IMG/VR virus record: IMGVR_UViG_3300047195_000458
Location: 1-25,791 of that record
Length of the DNA stretch: 25,791 nucleotides
Direction: 5' to 3' (one strand)
Origin: a virus
Below, piece after piece: positions 1-5,402 of the stretch. Each line of letters starts with the position of its first letter. The first letter of the stretch is position 1. The notes under the pieces are model-generated. The model saw nothing but the letters and a program-made list of their open reading frames with translations. It made no database searches and had not been told where the DNA came from. The position numbers and the translations under genes are program-made.

Positions 1-120
1 CTCAGTCTGGGACTCAGTCAGGGACTCAGTCTGGGACTCAGTCAGGGACTCAGTCAGGGACTCAGTCGGGGGCTCAGTCAGGGACTCAGTCGGGGGCTCA
101 GTCAGGGACTCAGTCGGGGG
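1..120 (+). repeat. 12-bp tandem repeat, ten copies
   Basis: Ten consecutive copies of a 12-bp unit (CTCAGTCTGGGA and variants with AGGGA or GGGGG). They vary almost only at the base after CTCAGTC (T, A or G) and in the last A/G. The array lies in frame in the gene ending at 337 and codes for a four-residue repeat Ser-Val-(Trp/Arg/Gly)-(Asp/Gly). It continues beyond the left edge, so total copy number is unknown. Copies 6, 8 and 10 share the GGGGG variant, giving a 24-bp higher-order period at the right end. Confidence 0.97.
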
Positions 121-337
121 CTATATAGGTTCATTCTTCAATCTAAAAAGAGAACAGTGGAAATATACAGAGAAGATAGAAACAACTGGTTATCCTTTCC
201 AATCTGGTGTTGATCTGTGGAATCTGGGTCTAGTTCCTTCTTTTGATGGCAAGACCTGGCGTCTCCATGCAGGAAAAAAAGCAAAGATCGTCTTTGAAAT
301 AACAAAAGACGACCTCATGAAAATCAAGGAGAAATAA
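2..337 (+). CDS. SVxD-repeat protein, 3' part
   Basis: Reading frame 2 is open from the left edge to TAA at 335-337. It starts with ten SVRD/SVWD/SVGG tetrapeptides and passes without a break into a globular tail containing YIGSFF, DLWNLGLVPSF and DGKTWRLH. From memory, unstudied phage, bacterial and archaeal proteins share this plan of SVxD repeats followed by a SSFF-type segment and a conserved VPSFDGKTWRLH-like segment; no biochemical role is known to me. The variable codon is TGG, AGG or GGG, so repeat drift swaps Trp, Arg and Gly. The start lies outside the window. An alternative frame of the repeat reads QSGT/QSGA with silent changes but stops at 126-128, whereas this frame runs on into a credible protein, so I prefer it. 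Confidence 0.75.
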   Translation, partial: SVWDSVRDSVWDSVRDSVRDSVGGSVRDSVGGSVRDSVGGYIGSFFNLKREQWKYTEKIETTGYPFQSGVDLWNLGLVPSFDGKTWRLHAGKKAKIVFEITKDDLMKIKEK

Positions 338-341
338 AATC

Positions 342-455
342 ATGGTTGAATGGCTTTTTTTTGTTATCGGCGGGATCATCGGCTGGTGGACTGGACTGCT
401 TGTTGAAACTTATATTTCACATAAGGAGATCAAAACATGGAAGAAAATGAACTGA
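342..455 (+). CDS. 37-aa single-span membrane protein
   Basis: A short ORF starting four bases after the previous stop, with AAGGAG at 326-331 as ribosome binding site. The protein starts MVEWLFFVIGGIIGWWTGLL, a clear hydrophobic span at residues 3-21, then a charged tail ending in WKKMN. Its end overlaps the next gene (start 437) by 19 bases in another frame. Small one-span proteins of this kind are common in virus genomes; the role is unknown. Confidence 0.5.
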   Translation: MVEWLFFVIGGIIGWWTGLLVETYISHKEIKTWKKMN

Positions 456-709
456 TACTTACTATAACGCAGGTCACACGCAAGCCCGCGCACCCGTGGG
501 TCAACCAGTTCAACATCACACTGCACAACAGCCTAGATAACACAGACACGTTCACAAACAACAACAGCGAAGACATACCTGGCTACCTGGAACGGTCAGA
601 ACGTGAACTTTATCTTGATTCTATAAGGAAACTCATCTATAATAATATTCGTGATAGTAAATGGGATGAAAAAATGAAGACAAAAGTTGTCTTTGAAAAG
701 GAGGAATAA
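437..709 (+). CDS. Hypothetical protein, 90 aa
   Basis: ATG preceded by AAGGAG at 423-428, a good binding site. The 90-aa soluble protein has an N-terminal beta-like stretch (LILTITQVTR), an Asn/Thr-rich middle and a charged helical C-terminus. No membrane span, metal motif or catalytic motif is visible and I do not recognise the family. It ends three bases before the next start (713), whose ribosome site lies in its last codons, so the two are probably translated together. Confidence 0.6.
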   Translation: MEENELILTITQVTRKPAHPWVNQFNITLHNSLDNTDTFTNNNSEDIPGYLERSERELYLDSIRKLIYNNIRDSKWDEKMKTKVVFEKEE

Positions 710-712
710 AAA

Positions 713-1054
713 ATGATTGAGAAAGAATATTATCAATATCTGAACCAGATATGGTCAGAATGTCTCACTGCAGCGGCAAACGATAAAGAACAGGCTGGTG
801 AGTTTTTTGACAAAGCAGCAAGTCCCTATCATTACTGGAAAGAATCACAATTACTGAAGCCAGGAGAACAACCCAGGGAAGAATTACTCACCGATAAACA
901 AAGAGGAGCTATCGATAATTTCCTTAATTCACATGAGGAACTCTGTGATGAACTAGAAACTAAATATGGTCATACTGGGAAACCAGAGGAATTAACAAAG
1001 GCTAAAGCACGGGTTATTCTTGATGATTGGATTCATAGATTCATAAAAAAATAA
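713..1054 (+). CDS. Hypothetical protein with helical C-terminal module, 113 aa
   Basis: ATG preceded by a strong GGAGG site (AAAAGGAGGAATAAAAA). The N-terminal half is acidic and helical (EYYQYLNQIWSE). The C-terminal half, about residues 60-110, reads LTDKQRGAIDNFL ... KPEELTKAKARVILDDW. It resembles the small T-x-x-Q ... LTKxEAxxLI module at the C-termini of many phage single-strand-binding and recombination-associated proteins. That likeness is from memory and is weak. The gene precedes the integrase in the same direction with an 18-base gap. Confidence 0.6.
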   Translation: MIEKEYYQYLNQIWSECLTAAANDKEQAGEFFDKAASPYHYWKESQLLKPGEQPREELLTDKQRGAIDNFLNSHEELCDELETKYGHTGKPEELTKAKARVILDDWIHRFIKK

Positions 1055-1072
1055 ATTCGGAAGTTTGGTAAG

Positions 1073-2371
1073 GTGGTCTTAGAGGAGATGGACAACACGA
1101 CACAAACAACATCAGAGACCGGGATGGGATGCACACCTCCACGTAATCAGAATAATTATATATACCAGATAACATATTTTCCGCCGTTAAATGGGGGTGA
1201 ACAAGAAAATAAGCCAACATTAAATGGTGGAAATATGAATAATCTACTGCAGAGGTACCATGATTATCTCTGCGGGGAACACAGCAGAAAAAACACTATC
1301 GATAACAAACTCACAGCCATGCGAATACTACTCCGACAAACCAGGGGAGATATCAACAGCGAATCCATCCAACAGTTCAAGACCTGGGCAAACCAACATT
1401 ACAGTCACAATAGTAGGAACAACCGGATAAACGCCTGGAACCAATGTCTGCGCTGGATCGGACATCCTGAACTACAGATGAAACATATCGGTTTCATCGA
1501 GACGAATCAATACGCACTCAATGAAGAGGAAATCGACCTGCTTATTCATGCATCAATGAATAATCCTTTGGAACATCTAATATTACTTTGTCTCTTTGAT
1601 GGCGCACTCAGACCATCTGAGATAATAAACATACAACTAGACCTGCGTGATGGTAACAAACTCTATCTTGATGACACCAAGACGGGGGATAAACGAATAA
1701 TATTGTCGCCAGCATTACAACAATCATGGGAAAACTACCAAAGAATAAGACCACAACCACAACCGGGAAACGAACAATACCTAATCCTGAAGGACCATTA
1801 CAAACAACAAGGAACGAAATACAATAGCACAGACCCACTCATAGACCTTATACAAAAACTGGGGGAAGCTGCGGGATTAATCAAAGAAATCACGCCGTAC
1901 ACGATCCGCAGGACCAGTGCGACACTCCGGCAGAACAAATACAGCAAATACTACATGGGCGACGATAAACTCGTACAGATGCTTTTCCGACATAAAGATA
2001 TCAAGACGACAAAACGTTATGACCGGACCACAGACACCGACATAGAACGATACTTTGATGACCTGAGTAAACAGGATAAATCAATAGAAACCGATGTAAA
2101 CAGGCAGACGCGAGACATAAATCTTATTTATTCTCCGCAGGATTTAATACTCTACCAAGAGGATGATAATACTAGTTTATCGTTCTCCTATTCTTTAATA
2201 TCTGACTCTTTTTTTATCCGTAACTCAAACAACCAAAGGGCTGGGGGTGATGACAGTCTTTTAACCGTTTTTTCTTTCCTCCTTAAATATACCCCCCATT
2301 TCTCTGTCCCCCCCGAATCCCCTTGGTTATTCAAATTAGAATCAATCTTTAATGGAGATGAAATAAAATGA
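1073..2371 (+). CDS. int: Tyrosine recombinase (integrase)
   Basis: Site-specific recombinase expected to integrate or excise the element. Numbered from the GTG start, the N-terminal core-binding-like domain spans about residues 55-150 and the catalytic domain about 155-330. Catalytic residues visible: Arg180 (GALRPSE), Lys203 (DDTKTGDK), box II Tyr276-x-x-Arg279 where His-x-x-Arg is usual, His307 (FRHKDIKTT) and nucleophile Tyr316 (KRYDRTT). Arg, Lys, Arg, His and Tyr are kept; only the first box II His is replaced. About 116 residues follow the Tyr, far more than the usual 15-30, and this tail is Ser/Phe-rich with poly-C and poly-T runs in its DNA. The start is uncertain: GTG 1073 has a weak site, ATG 1088 sits right against GAGGAG, and ATG 1235 (GGTGG just upstream) would begin exactly at the DNA-binding domain. 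Confidence 0.9.
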   Translation: MVLEEMDNTTQTTSETGMGCTPPRNQNNYIYQITYFPPLNGGEQENKPTLNGGNMNNLLQRYHDYLCGEHSRKNTIDNKLTAMRILLRQTRGDINSESIQQFKTWANQHYSHNSRNNRINAWNQCLRWIGHPELQMKHIGFIETNQYALNEEEIDLLIHASMNNPLEHLILLCLFDGALRPSEIINIQLDLRDGNKLYLDDTKTGDKRIILSPALQQSWENYQRIRPQPQPGNEQYLILKDHYKQQGTKYNSTDPLIDLIQKLGEAAGLIKEITPYTIRRTSATLRQNKYSKYYMGDDKLVQMLFRHKDIKTTKRYDRTTDTDIERYFDDLSKQDKSIETDVNRQTRDINLIYSPQDLILYQEDDNTSLSFSYSLISDSFFIRNSNNQRAGGDDSLLTVFSFLLKYTPHFSVPPESPWLFKLESIFNGDEIK

Positions 2372-2382
2372 GTGAAAGTCAA

Positions 2383-2398
2383 AGGGTTGCAAAACCCT
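2383..2398 (+). terminator. Hairpin after integrase, possible terminator
   Basis: Perfect six-base stem AGGGTT / AACCCT around a GCAA loop, starting 12 bases after the integrase stop and followed by a C-rich tract with a few T residues. It lacks the T-run of a classical intrinsic terminator, so it may be an RNA-stabilising or recombination-related structure instead. Confidence 0.3.
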
Positions 2399-2444
2399 CC
2401 CCCCCTCTAACAACCTAGTAATAGAAAATAGGGAGAGACAAACC

Positions 2445-2645
2445 ATGACACTAATTAAATGCACCAACTGCGGGAAACAATGTAAAACCAAGAGGATAAG
2501 ATTAGAACGCGGCGAAGTCAACCCACAGACGTTCAGATGTCAACACTGCAACCAACGCGGACACCACATCGTCGCCCACCCGGACCTCAGCATGCAGCGT
2601 AAACTCAAAGAATACGCAGTCCTAAAGGAGACGCTGAACCTATGA
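2445..2645 (+). CDS. Small zinc-ribbon protein, 66 aa
   Basis: ATG preceded by GGGAGAG. The N-terminal part has CTNCGKQC and the middle has CQHC, giving two Cys-x2-Cys knuckles about 22 residues apart, the pattern of a treble-clef or zinc-ribbon fold. The tail HIVAHPDLSMQRKLKEY is basic and helical. Such proteins usually bind nucleic acid or act as small transcription adaptors, but nothing here fixes a target. It stands between the integrase and the transposon-like unit and is the first of several tiny Cys-rich proteins in this window. Confidence 0.65.
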   Translation: MTLIKCTNCGKQCKTKRIRLERGEVNPQTFRCQHCNQRGHHIVAHPDLSMQRKLKEYAVLKETLNL

Positions 2646-2669
2646 TAAATGACATCCTCCCAAACAAGT

Positions 2670-2683
2670 CCGACTAAAGTCGG
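2670..2683 (+). repeat. Left-end hairpin of IS605-like unit
   Basis: CCGAC-TAAA-GTCGG, a perfect five-base stem with a TAAA loop, flanked by GACATCCTCCC on the left and GGGTATCCC on the right. The layout matches the subterminal hairpins recognised by TnpA in this IS family. Confidence 0.55.
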
Positions 2684-2694
2684 GGGTATCCCAT

Positions 2695-2793
2695 ATGACT
2701 AAGAAATGTCCACATCCAGAATGTAAACCCTGTTATGAACGGTCAGAAAACCATGTCTATTTCTGCCCTCATTACAGACAATGTAGGAGTTGA
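2695..2793 (+). CDS. 32-aa Cys-rich miniprotein
   Basis: Short ORF starting MTKKCPHPECKPC and ending with CPHYRQCRS. It holds Cys at 5, 10, 13, 24 and 30 plus His at 7 and 26, enough for one zinc site. It lies wholly inside the IS-like unit between the left hairpin and the transposase leader. No clear ribosome site precedes the ATG. It may be a leader peptide, a host gene remnant or chance. Confidence 0.3.
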   Translation: MTKKCPHPECKPCYERSENHVYFCPHYRQCRS

Positions 2794-2890
2794 TGTAACA
2801 TGTCAGAACGCAAAGCATCTATCTTAAAATTATCGGTTCTTCACCGAGTAATATTAAGTGATGCTTTGCTGAAGCATCTGTCATGTTACA
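2794..2890 (+). promoter_or_regulatory. Long imperfect palindrome over the tnpA start
   Basis: Nested inverted repeats share nearly one centre: TGTAACATG (2794-2802) with CATGTTACA (2882-2890), GCAAAGCATC (2810-2819) with GATGCTTTGC (2860-2869), and TCGGT (2833-2837) with ACCGA (2843-2847). The outer arm contains the tnpA ATG at 2883. In RNA this would fold into a long stem hiding the start. Hairpins that block tnpA translation are known in IS200; here this is inferred. In DNA it could also be a TnpA target structure. Confidence 0.6.
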
Positions 2891-3440
2891 CAAATATCCG
2901 CACTTCAATCCAACAAAGCACAAAGTGGACGTTAAGATTGCTGTCGTCAGAAGCGGTTTTCACTGCAAACACAACATCAACTATCACTTGGTATGGATTC
3001 CAAAGTATAGGAAAACCGTTCTCACAGGAGATGTAAAAGTGGTATTGGAGAACATCATACGTGGTCAATGCAAAGACCTGGGACTCGATTGTCTTGCATT
3101 GGAGATAATGCCCGACCATTTGCATCTGTTTGTTGGTGCGAAGCCTACGCATCGTCCCTGTGACATCGTGCATCAACTGAAAGGCAACACAAGTATTCAG
3201 TTGCGTAGAGTGTTCCCTGAATTAAAATACTTAGGTTATCAACAGCATTACAAGCGGTTTCCAAGTCTCTGGGCAAGAGGTTACTACTGTGGTTCCGCAG
3301 GTCATGTGAGCCAAGAAGCGGTAGCTCGATATATTGCTGAACAGCAAGGCAAGAAGAACGTCTTTGAATATTCTATTTTCGGTAACAAAGACGTAAAAAT
3401 TGGTGACTTCACGCAAAGTAAACTGGAGGGATTTAATTGA
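2883..3440 (+). CDS. tnpA: IS200/IS605 family transposase TnpA (HUH, Y1)
   Basis: Single-strand DNA transposase that cuts and joins the subterminal hairpin ends through a 5'-phosphotyrosine link. Visible motifs: the family core NYHLVWIPKYRKTVL (33-47), the metal-binding HUH triad His79-Leu-His81 in MPDHLHLFV, LWARGYYCGS (129-138) and the nucleophile helix with Tyr150 and Gln154 (VARYIAEQQ). At 185 aa it exceeds the usual 135-155, with about 25 extra N-terminal residues and a C-terminal tail of about 30. All catalytic residues are present, so it may be active. The start lies inside the long palindrome. Its TGA overlaps the TTG start of the radical-SAM gene. Confidence 0.93.
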   Translation: MLHKYPHFNPTKHKVDVKIAVVRSGFHCKHNINYHLVWIPKYRKTVLTGDVKVVLENIIRGQCKDLGLDCLALEIMPDHLHLFVGAKPTHRPCDIVHQLKGNTSIQLRRVFPELKYLGYQQHYKRFPSLWARGYYCGSAGHVSQEAVARYIAEQQGKKNVFEYSIFGNKDVKIGDFTQSKLEGFN

Positions 3441-4282
3441 ACATCGGTTTGATTCAAGTTGACGGAAAATTACCAAATATTGCTCTGATGAAGTTATCAA
3501 AATACCACAAAGAAAAAGGAGATAAAGTAACTCTCATCGATCTTAGCACATTGGATATTGATAGATGGTATGGGTCAAAAATATTCATGGGTGGATCAGG
3601 CTACGATCTTAAAGAAAAATTACCAAAGGAAATCGAAGAATTGTCACCAGATTACGATCTATACAAAACAGATTATTCTATTGGTTTTACAAGTAGGGGC
3701 TGTATCCGTAATTGTGGTTTTTGTATTGTCCGAGAAAAGGAAGGTAATTTTACAGAAGAAGATATGAATTTTATTAAACATACAAAAGTAATTCTTTTTG
3801 ATAATAATTTCCTTGCATCAGGTAAATGTATTGAAAAACTAAATTATTTCATTGAGAACAAAATTAAAGTGTGTTTTAATCAGGGTTTAGATATTAGATT
3901 GGTAACGAAAGAAATTGCAGATGTTCTTAAAAATGTAAAATATTACGATCTGAAATTCAATAGAAGACGATTGTATTTTGCATGGGACGACCTATCATAT
4001 GAAAAATATGTTGTCGATGGTATCAACACTCTTGTTAAAAGTGGTATCAGATCAGAGCATTTAATGTTCTATGTTCTGTGTGGATTTAATACTACATTTG
4101 AACAGGATTTTTATAGGTTTAAAGTGTTGAACGATTTAGGTTGTCTTCCTTTTGTAATGCTCTACAACAATACACGAGATGTTAAATTAAGATATTTTTC
4201 AAGGTGGGTAAACAAACGATATTACAAGGTTTGTACGTTTGAAGAATATCTTAAACAAAAAACAAAAAAGGAGTTGATGTAA
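3437..4282 (+). CDS. Radical-SAM protein, phage-associated type
   Basis: 281-aa enzyme with the [4Fe-4S] motif Cys89-x3-Cys93-x2-Cys96 (RGCIRNCGFC). The N-terminal part (NIGLIQVDG, then PNIALMKLSKYH and GGSGYDLKEKLP) looks like a shortened cobalamin-binding-like Rossmann half. Later segments include NQGLDIRL and FAWDD. From memory this matches a radical-SAM family common in phages and gut-type metagenomes whose substrate is unknown. The start is TTG at 3437 with GGAGGG just upstream, inside the end of tnpA and overlapping its stop by three bases. The gene is visibly more AT-rich than tnpA. It fills the position of TnpB in an IS605 element and stops just before the right-end hairpin, so it may be transposon cargo. 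Confidence 0.85.
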   Translation: MNIGLIQVDGKLPNIALMKLSKYHKEKGDKVTLIDLSTLDIDRWYGSKIFMGGSGYDLKEKLPKEIEELSPDYDLYKTDYSIGFTSRGCIRNCGFCIVREKEGNFTEEDMNFIKHTKVILFDNNFLASGKCIEKLNYFIENKIKVCFNQGLDIRLVTKEIADVLKNVKYYDLKFNRRRLYFAWDDLSYEKYVVDGINTLVKSGIRSEHLMFYVLCGFNTTFEQDFYRFKVLNDLGCLPFVMLYNNTRDVKLRYFSRWVNKRYYKVCTFEEYLKQKTKKELM

Positions 4283-4312
4283 ACGAATGGACGAAACGAA
4301 AAACCAATTCAT

Positions 4313-4332
4313 CCCAATGATAAATCATTGGG
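4313..4332 (+). repeat. Right-end hairpin of IS605-like unit
   Basis: CCCAATGA-TAAA-TCATTGGG, a perfect eight-base stem, followed by TATTCTTGG. Same TAAA loop and same orientation as the hairpin at 2670-2683. It begins 31 bases after the radical-SAM stop and could also act as a terminator for that transcript, although no T-run follows. Confidence 0.6.
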
Positions 4333-4373
4333 TATTCTTGGACGGTATTATAAAAATAAAAGGAGAAAATAAA

Positions 4374-4739
4374 ATGAATAAAGCACAAAAAAATTTTAAA
4401 GAAGCAGAAGACACAAACGGTTCATATCGATGGATCGTAGACCCAGAACCAAAATTAAACGATGGAGACAACGAAGAAGTCATTAAACTCAAACCAGGAG
4501 AAACAATCATGGGAGAACTCATAGATGTCATGGAGAGCAAAAAATGGGAGGGACTGCACATCTACAAAATAGAACGAGATAACGAAAAAACCGCTGTCAT
4601 ACTCGGGACAACAATGTTAAACAGATTACTGAAAAACAAGAAGATTGGTGACTTCATAAAAATAGAACGATGCGAAGATCAACCAACAACCAAAGGATCA
4701 CCCCTGCAAGTATACAAGACATATAGTTTGGAGAGTTAA
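4374..4739 (+). CDS. Probable OB-fold protein of the replication block, 121 aa
   Basis: The start is ATG 4374, chosen for the AAAGGAG site at 4359-4364 and because the longer frame from 4287 would translate the IS hairpin. After a linker (YRWIVDPEPKLNDGD) the core reads LKPGETIMGELIDV ... HIYKIERD ... AVILGTTMLNRLL ... IGDFIKIERCE ... VYKTYSL. Five beta segments with a GTTxLxxLL helix are typical of small phage OB-fold proteins, probably single-strand DNA binders or primase/helicase partners. Assignment is by pattern only. It leads the replication block, 35 bases upstream of the nuclease gene; that gap contains an AT palindrome at 4740-4753. Confidence 0.6.
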   Translation: MNKAQKNFKEAEDTNGSYRWIVDPEPKLNDGDNEEVIKLKPGETIMGELIDVMESKKWEGLHIYKIERDNEKTAVILGTTMLNRLLKNKKIGDFIKIERCEDQPTTKGSPLQVYKTYSLES

Positions 4740-4774
4740 AAAAAATATTTTTTACCTCTGGATGGGATTGCACA

Positions 4775-5266
4775 ATGAATGAAAAAAACAATAATGATGA
4801 ATTAAAAACACCAAAACACGATGAAATGTGTCTATGGGTAAATAAAAATATACGAAAAATATTCGGGGAAATTTACGGAGAAAAATATGAACCATTTCAA
4901 AATCTGACATTATCTTGGGAAGAACCATTATACAATGGAACTTATTTGGCAGGTGTTGTTGATTTTAAATATCACGTTGAAGGATATAGTGATTCAAGCG
5001 GTTTTTCAACTCACGGTTATATAGAAGTAAAACCTAAAATTCTTTCTGTCGGGGAGGTAATGCGACAATTAAAAATATATAAATCGCATAAAATAAAATG
5101 CGAAGGAAATTGTAATAGTTGTTTTCCAGGTACATGGATAGAACCTGAAATTATTCTCATAACAGGAACACCTGATTTTAAAGAACTTTTTGAATCACAA
5201 GGAATCATTTATTTTTTTGTTACCGACCAAATGCTTTGCACCCAAGGGGCAGACGAATGGATGTAA
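4775..5266 (+). CDS. PD-(D/E)XK nuclease-like protein, possible metal cluster
   Basis: 163 aa. The nuclease core is visible: Asp63 (LAGVVDFKY), Glu84-Val-Lys86 (GYIEVKP) and Gln98-x3-Tyr102 (RQLKIYK), the order seen in RecB/Cas4-type nucleases. One Cys (Cys19) lies before the core and three (Cys109, Cys113, Cys116; KCEGNCNSC) follow it. That 1+3 layout recalls the iron-sulfur staple of Cas4 and AddB, though the spacing differs, so zinc is equally possible. Likely role: end processing in viral replication or recombination. It stands between the OB-fold-like protein and the primase-helicase. ATG 4775 has only a loose GGATGGG site. The last codons overlap the next small ORF. Confidence 0.7.
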   Translation: MNEKNNNDELKTPKHDEMCLWVNKNIRKIFGEIYGEKYEPFQNLTLSWEEPLYNGTYLAGVVDFKYHVEGYSDSSGFSTHGYIEVKPKILSVGEVMRQLKIYKSHKIKCEGNCNSCFPGTWIEPEIILITGTPDFKELFESQGIIYFFVTDQMLCTQGADEWM

Positions 5267-5394
5267 TATTTTCAGATTGCATTTATTATTCAGAAACAAT
5301 CCTCGAACAACCAGTTTGCCTCCTTGGATATAATTTAGACAAAAAAATGCGATGCACAACAGATGGAACAATATGCGGGGATTATAATTTATAG
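5257..5394 (+). CDS. 45-aa four-Cys miniprotein
   Basis: ATG at 5257 overlaps the nuclease stop by ten bases, and its TAG at 5392 lies at the ribosome site of the primase gene (start 5403), so it sits exactly in the gap between them. The protein (start MDVIFSDCIYYSE) has Cys at 8, 21, 33 and 40, the last two in MRCTTDGTIC. The even Cys spacing and tight fit suggest a real small metal-binding protein, possibly a partner of a replication protein. No family recognised. Confidence 0.5.
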   Translation: MDVIFSDCIYYSETILEQPVCLLGYNLDKKMRCTTDGTICGDYNL

Positions 5395-5402
5395 GAGAAA
5401 CA

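Larger units (their letters stand above)
2651..4340 (+). mobile_element. IS200/IS605-like unit with radical-SAM passenger (candidate)
   Basis: The segment begins with GACATCCTCCC plus a hairpin (2670-2683) and ends with TTCATCCC plus a hairpin (4313-4332). Both hairpins have a TAAA loop and both are followed by GGGTAT(C/T)C in the same orientation, as expected for the two ends of an IS605-type element. Inside lie a 32-aa Cys-rich ORF, a palindromic leader, an HUH transposase and, where TnpB usually sits, a radical-SAM gene ending 31 bases before the right hairpin. No exact cleavage sites or target duplication can be assigned (the family makes none). Alternatively the hairpins belong to separate decayed elements and the radical-SAM gene belongs to the virus. 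Confidence 0.45.

Noticed and set aside
1-120. CRISPR array
   Set aside because: Units are 12 bp and directly adjacent, with no spacers; the array is a coding tandem repeat.
3-128. Alternative reading of the repeat as QSGT/QSGA
   Set aside because: Changes are silent in this frame, which is suggestive, but it stops at 126-128 while frame 2 continues into a credible protein with a proper end.
1608-1838. Minus-strand ORFs such as this one inside the integrase gene
   Set aside because: All minus-strand frames I examined are shadows of plus-strand genes and lack motifs; the whole window is read as plus-strand.
2368-2412. 14-codon ORF overlapping the integrase stop
   Set aside because: It reads the hairpin and C-run (MSESQRVAKPSPPL) and has no separate support.
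2800-3036. 78-codon ORF overlapping the tnpA start
   Set aside because: It overlaps tnpA in another frame and mainly reads the palindrome; tnpA has the family motifs.
4287-4373. Longer N-terminus for the OB-fold-like protein
   Set aside because: It would translate the right-end hairpin of the IS-like unit; ATG 4374 has a strong AAAGGAG site.
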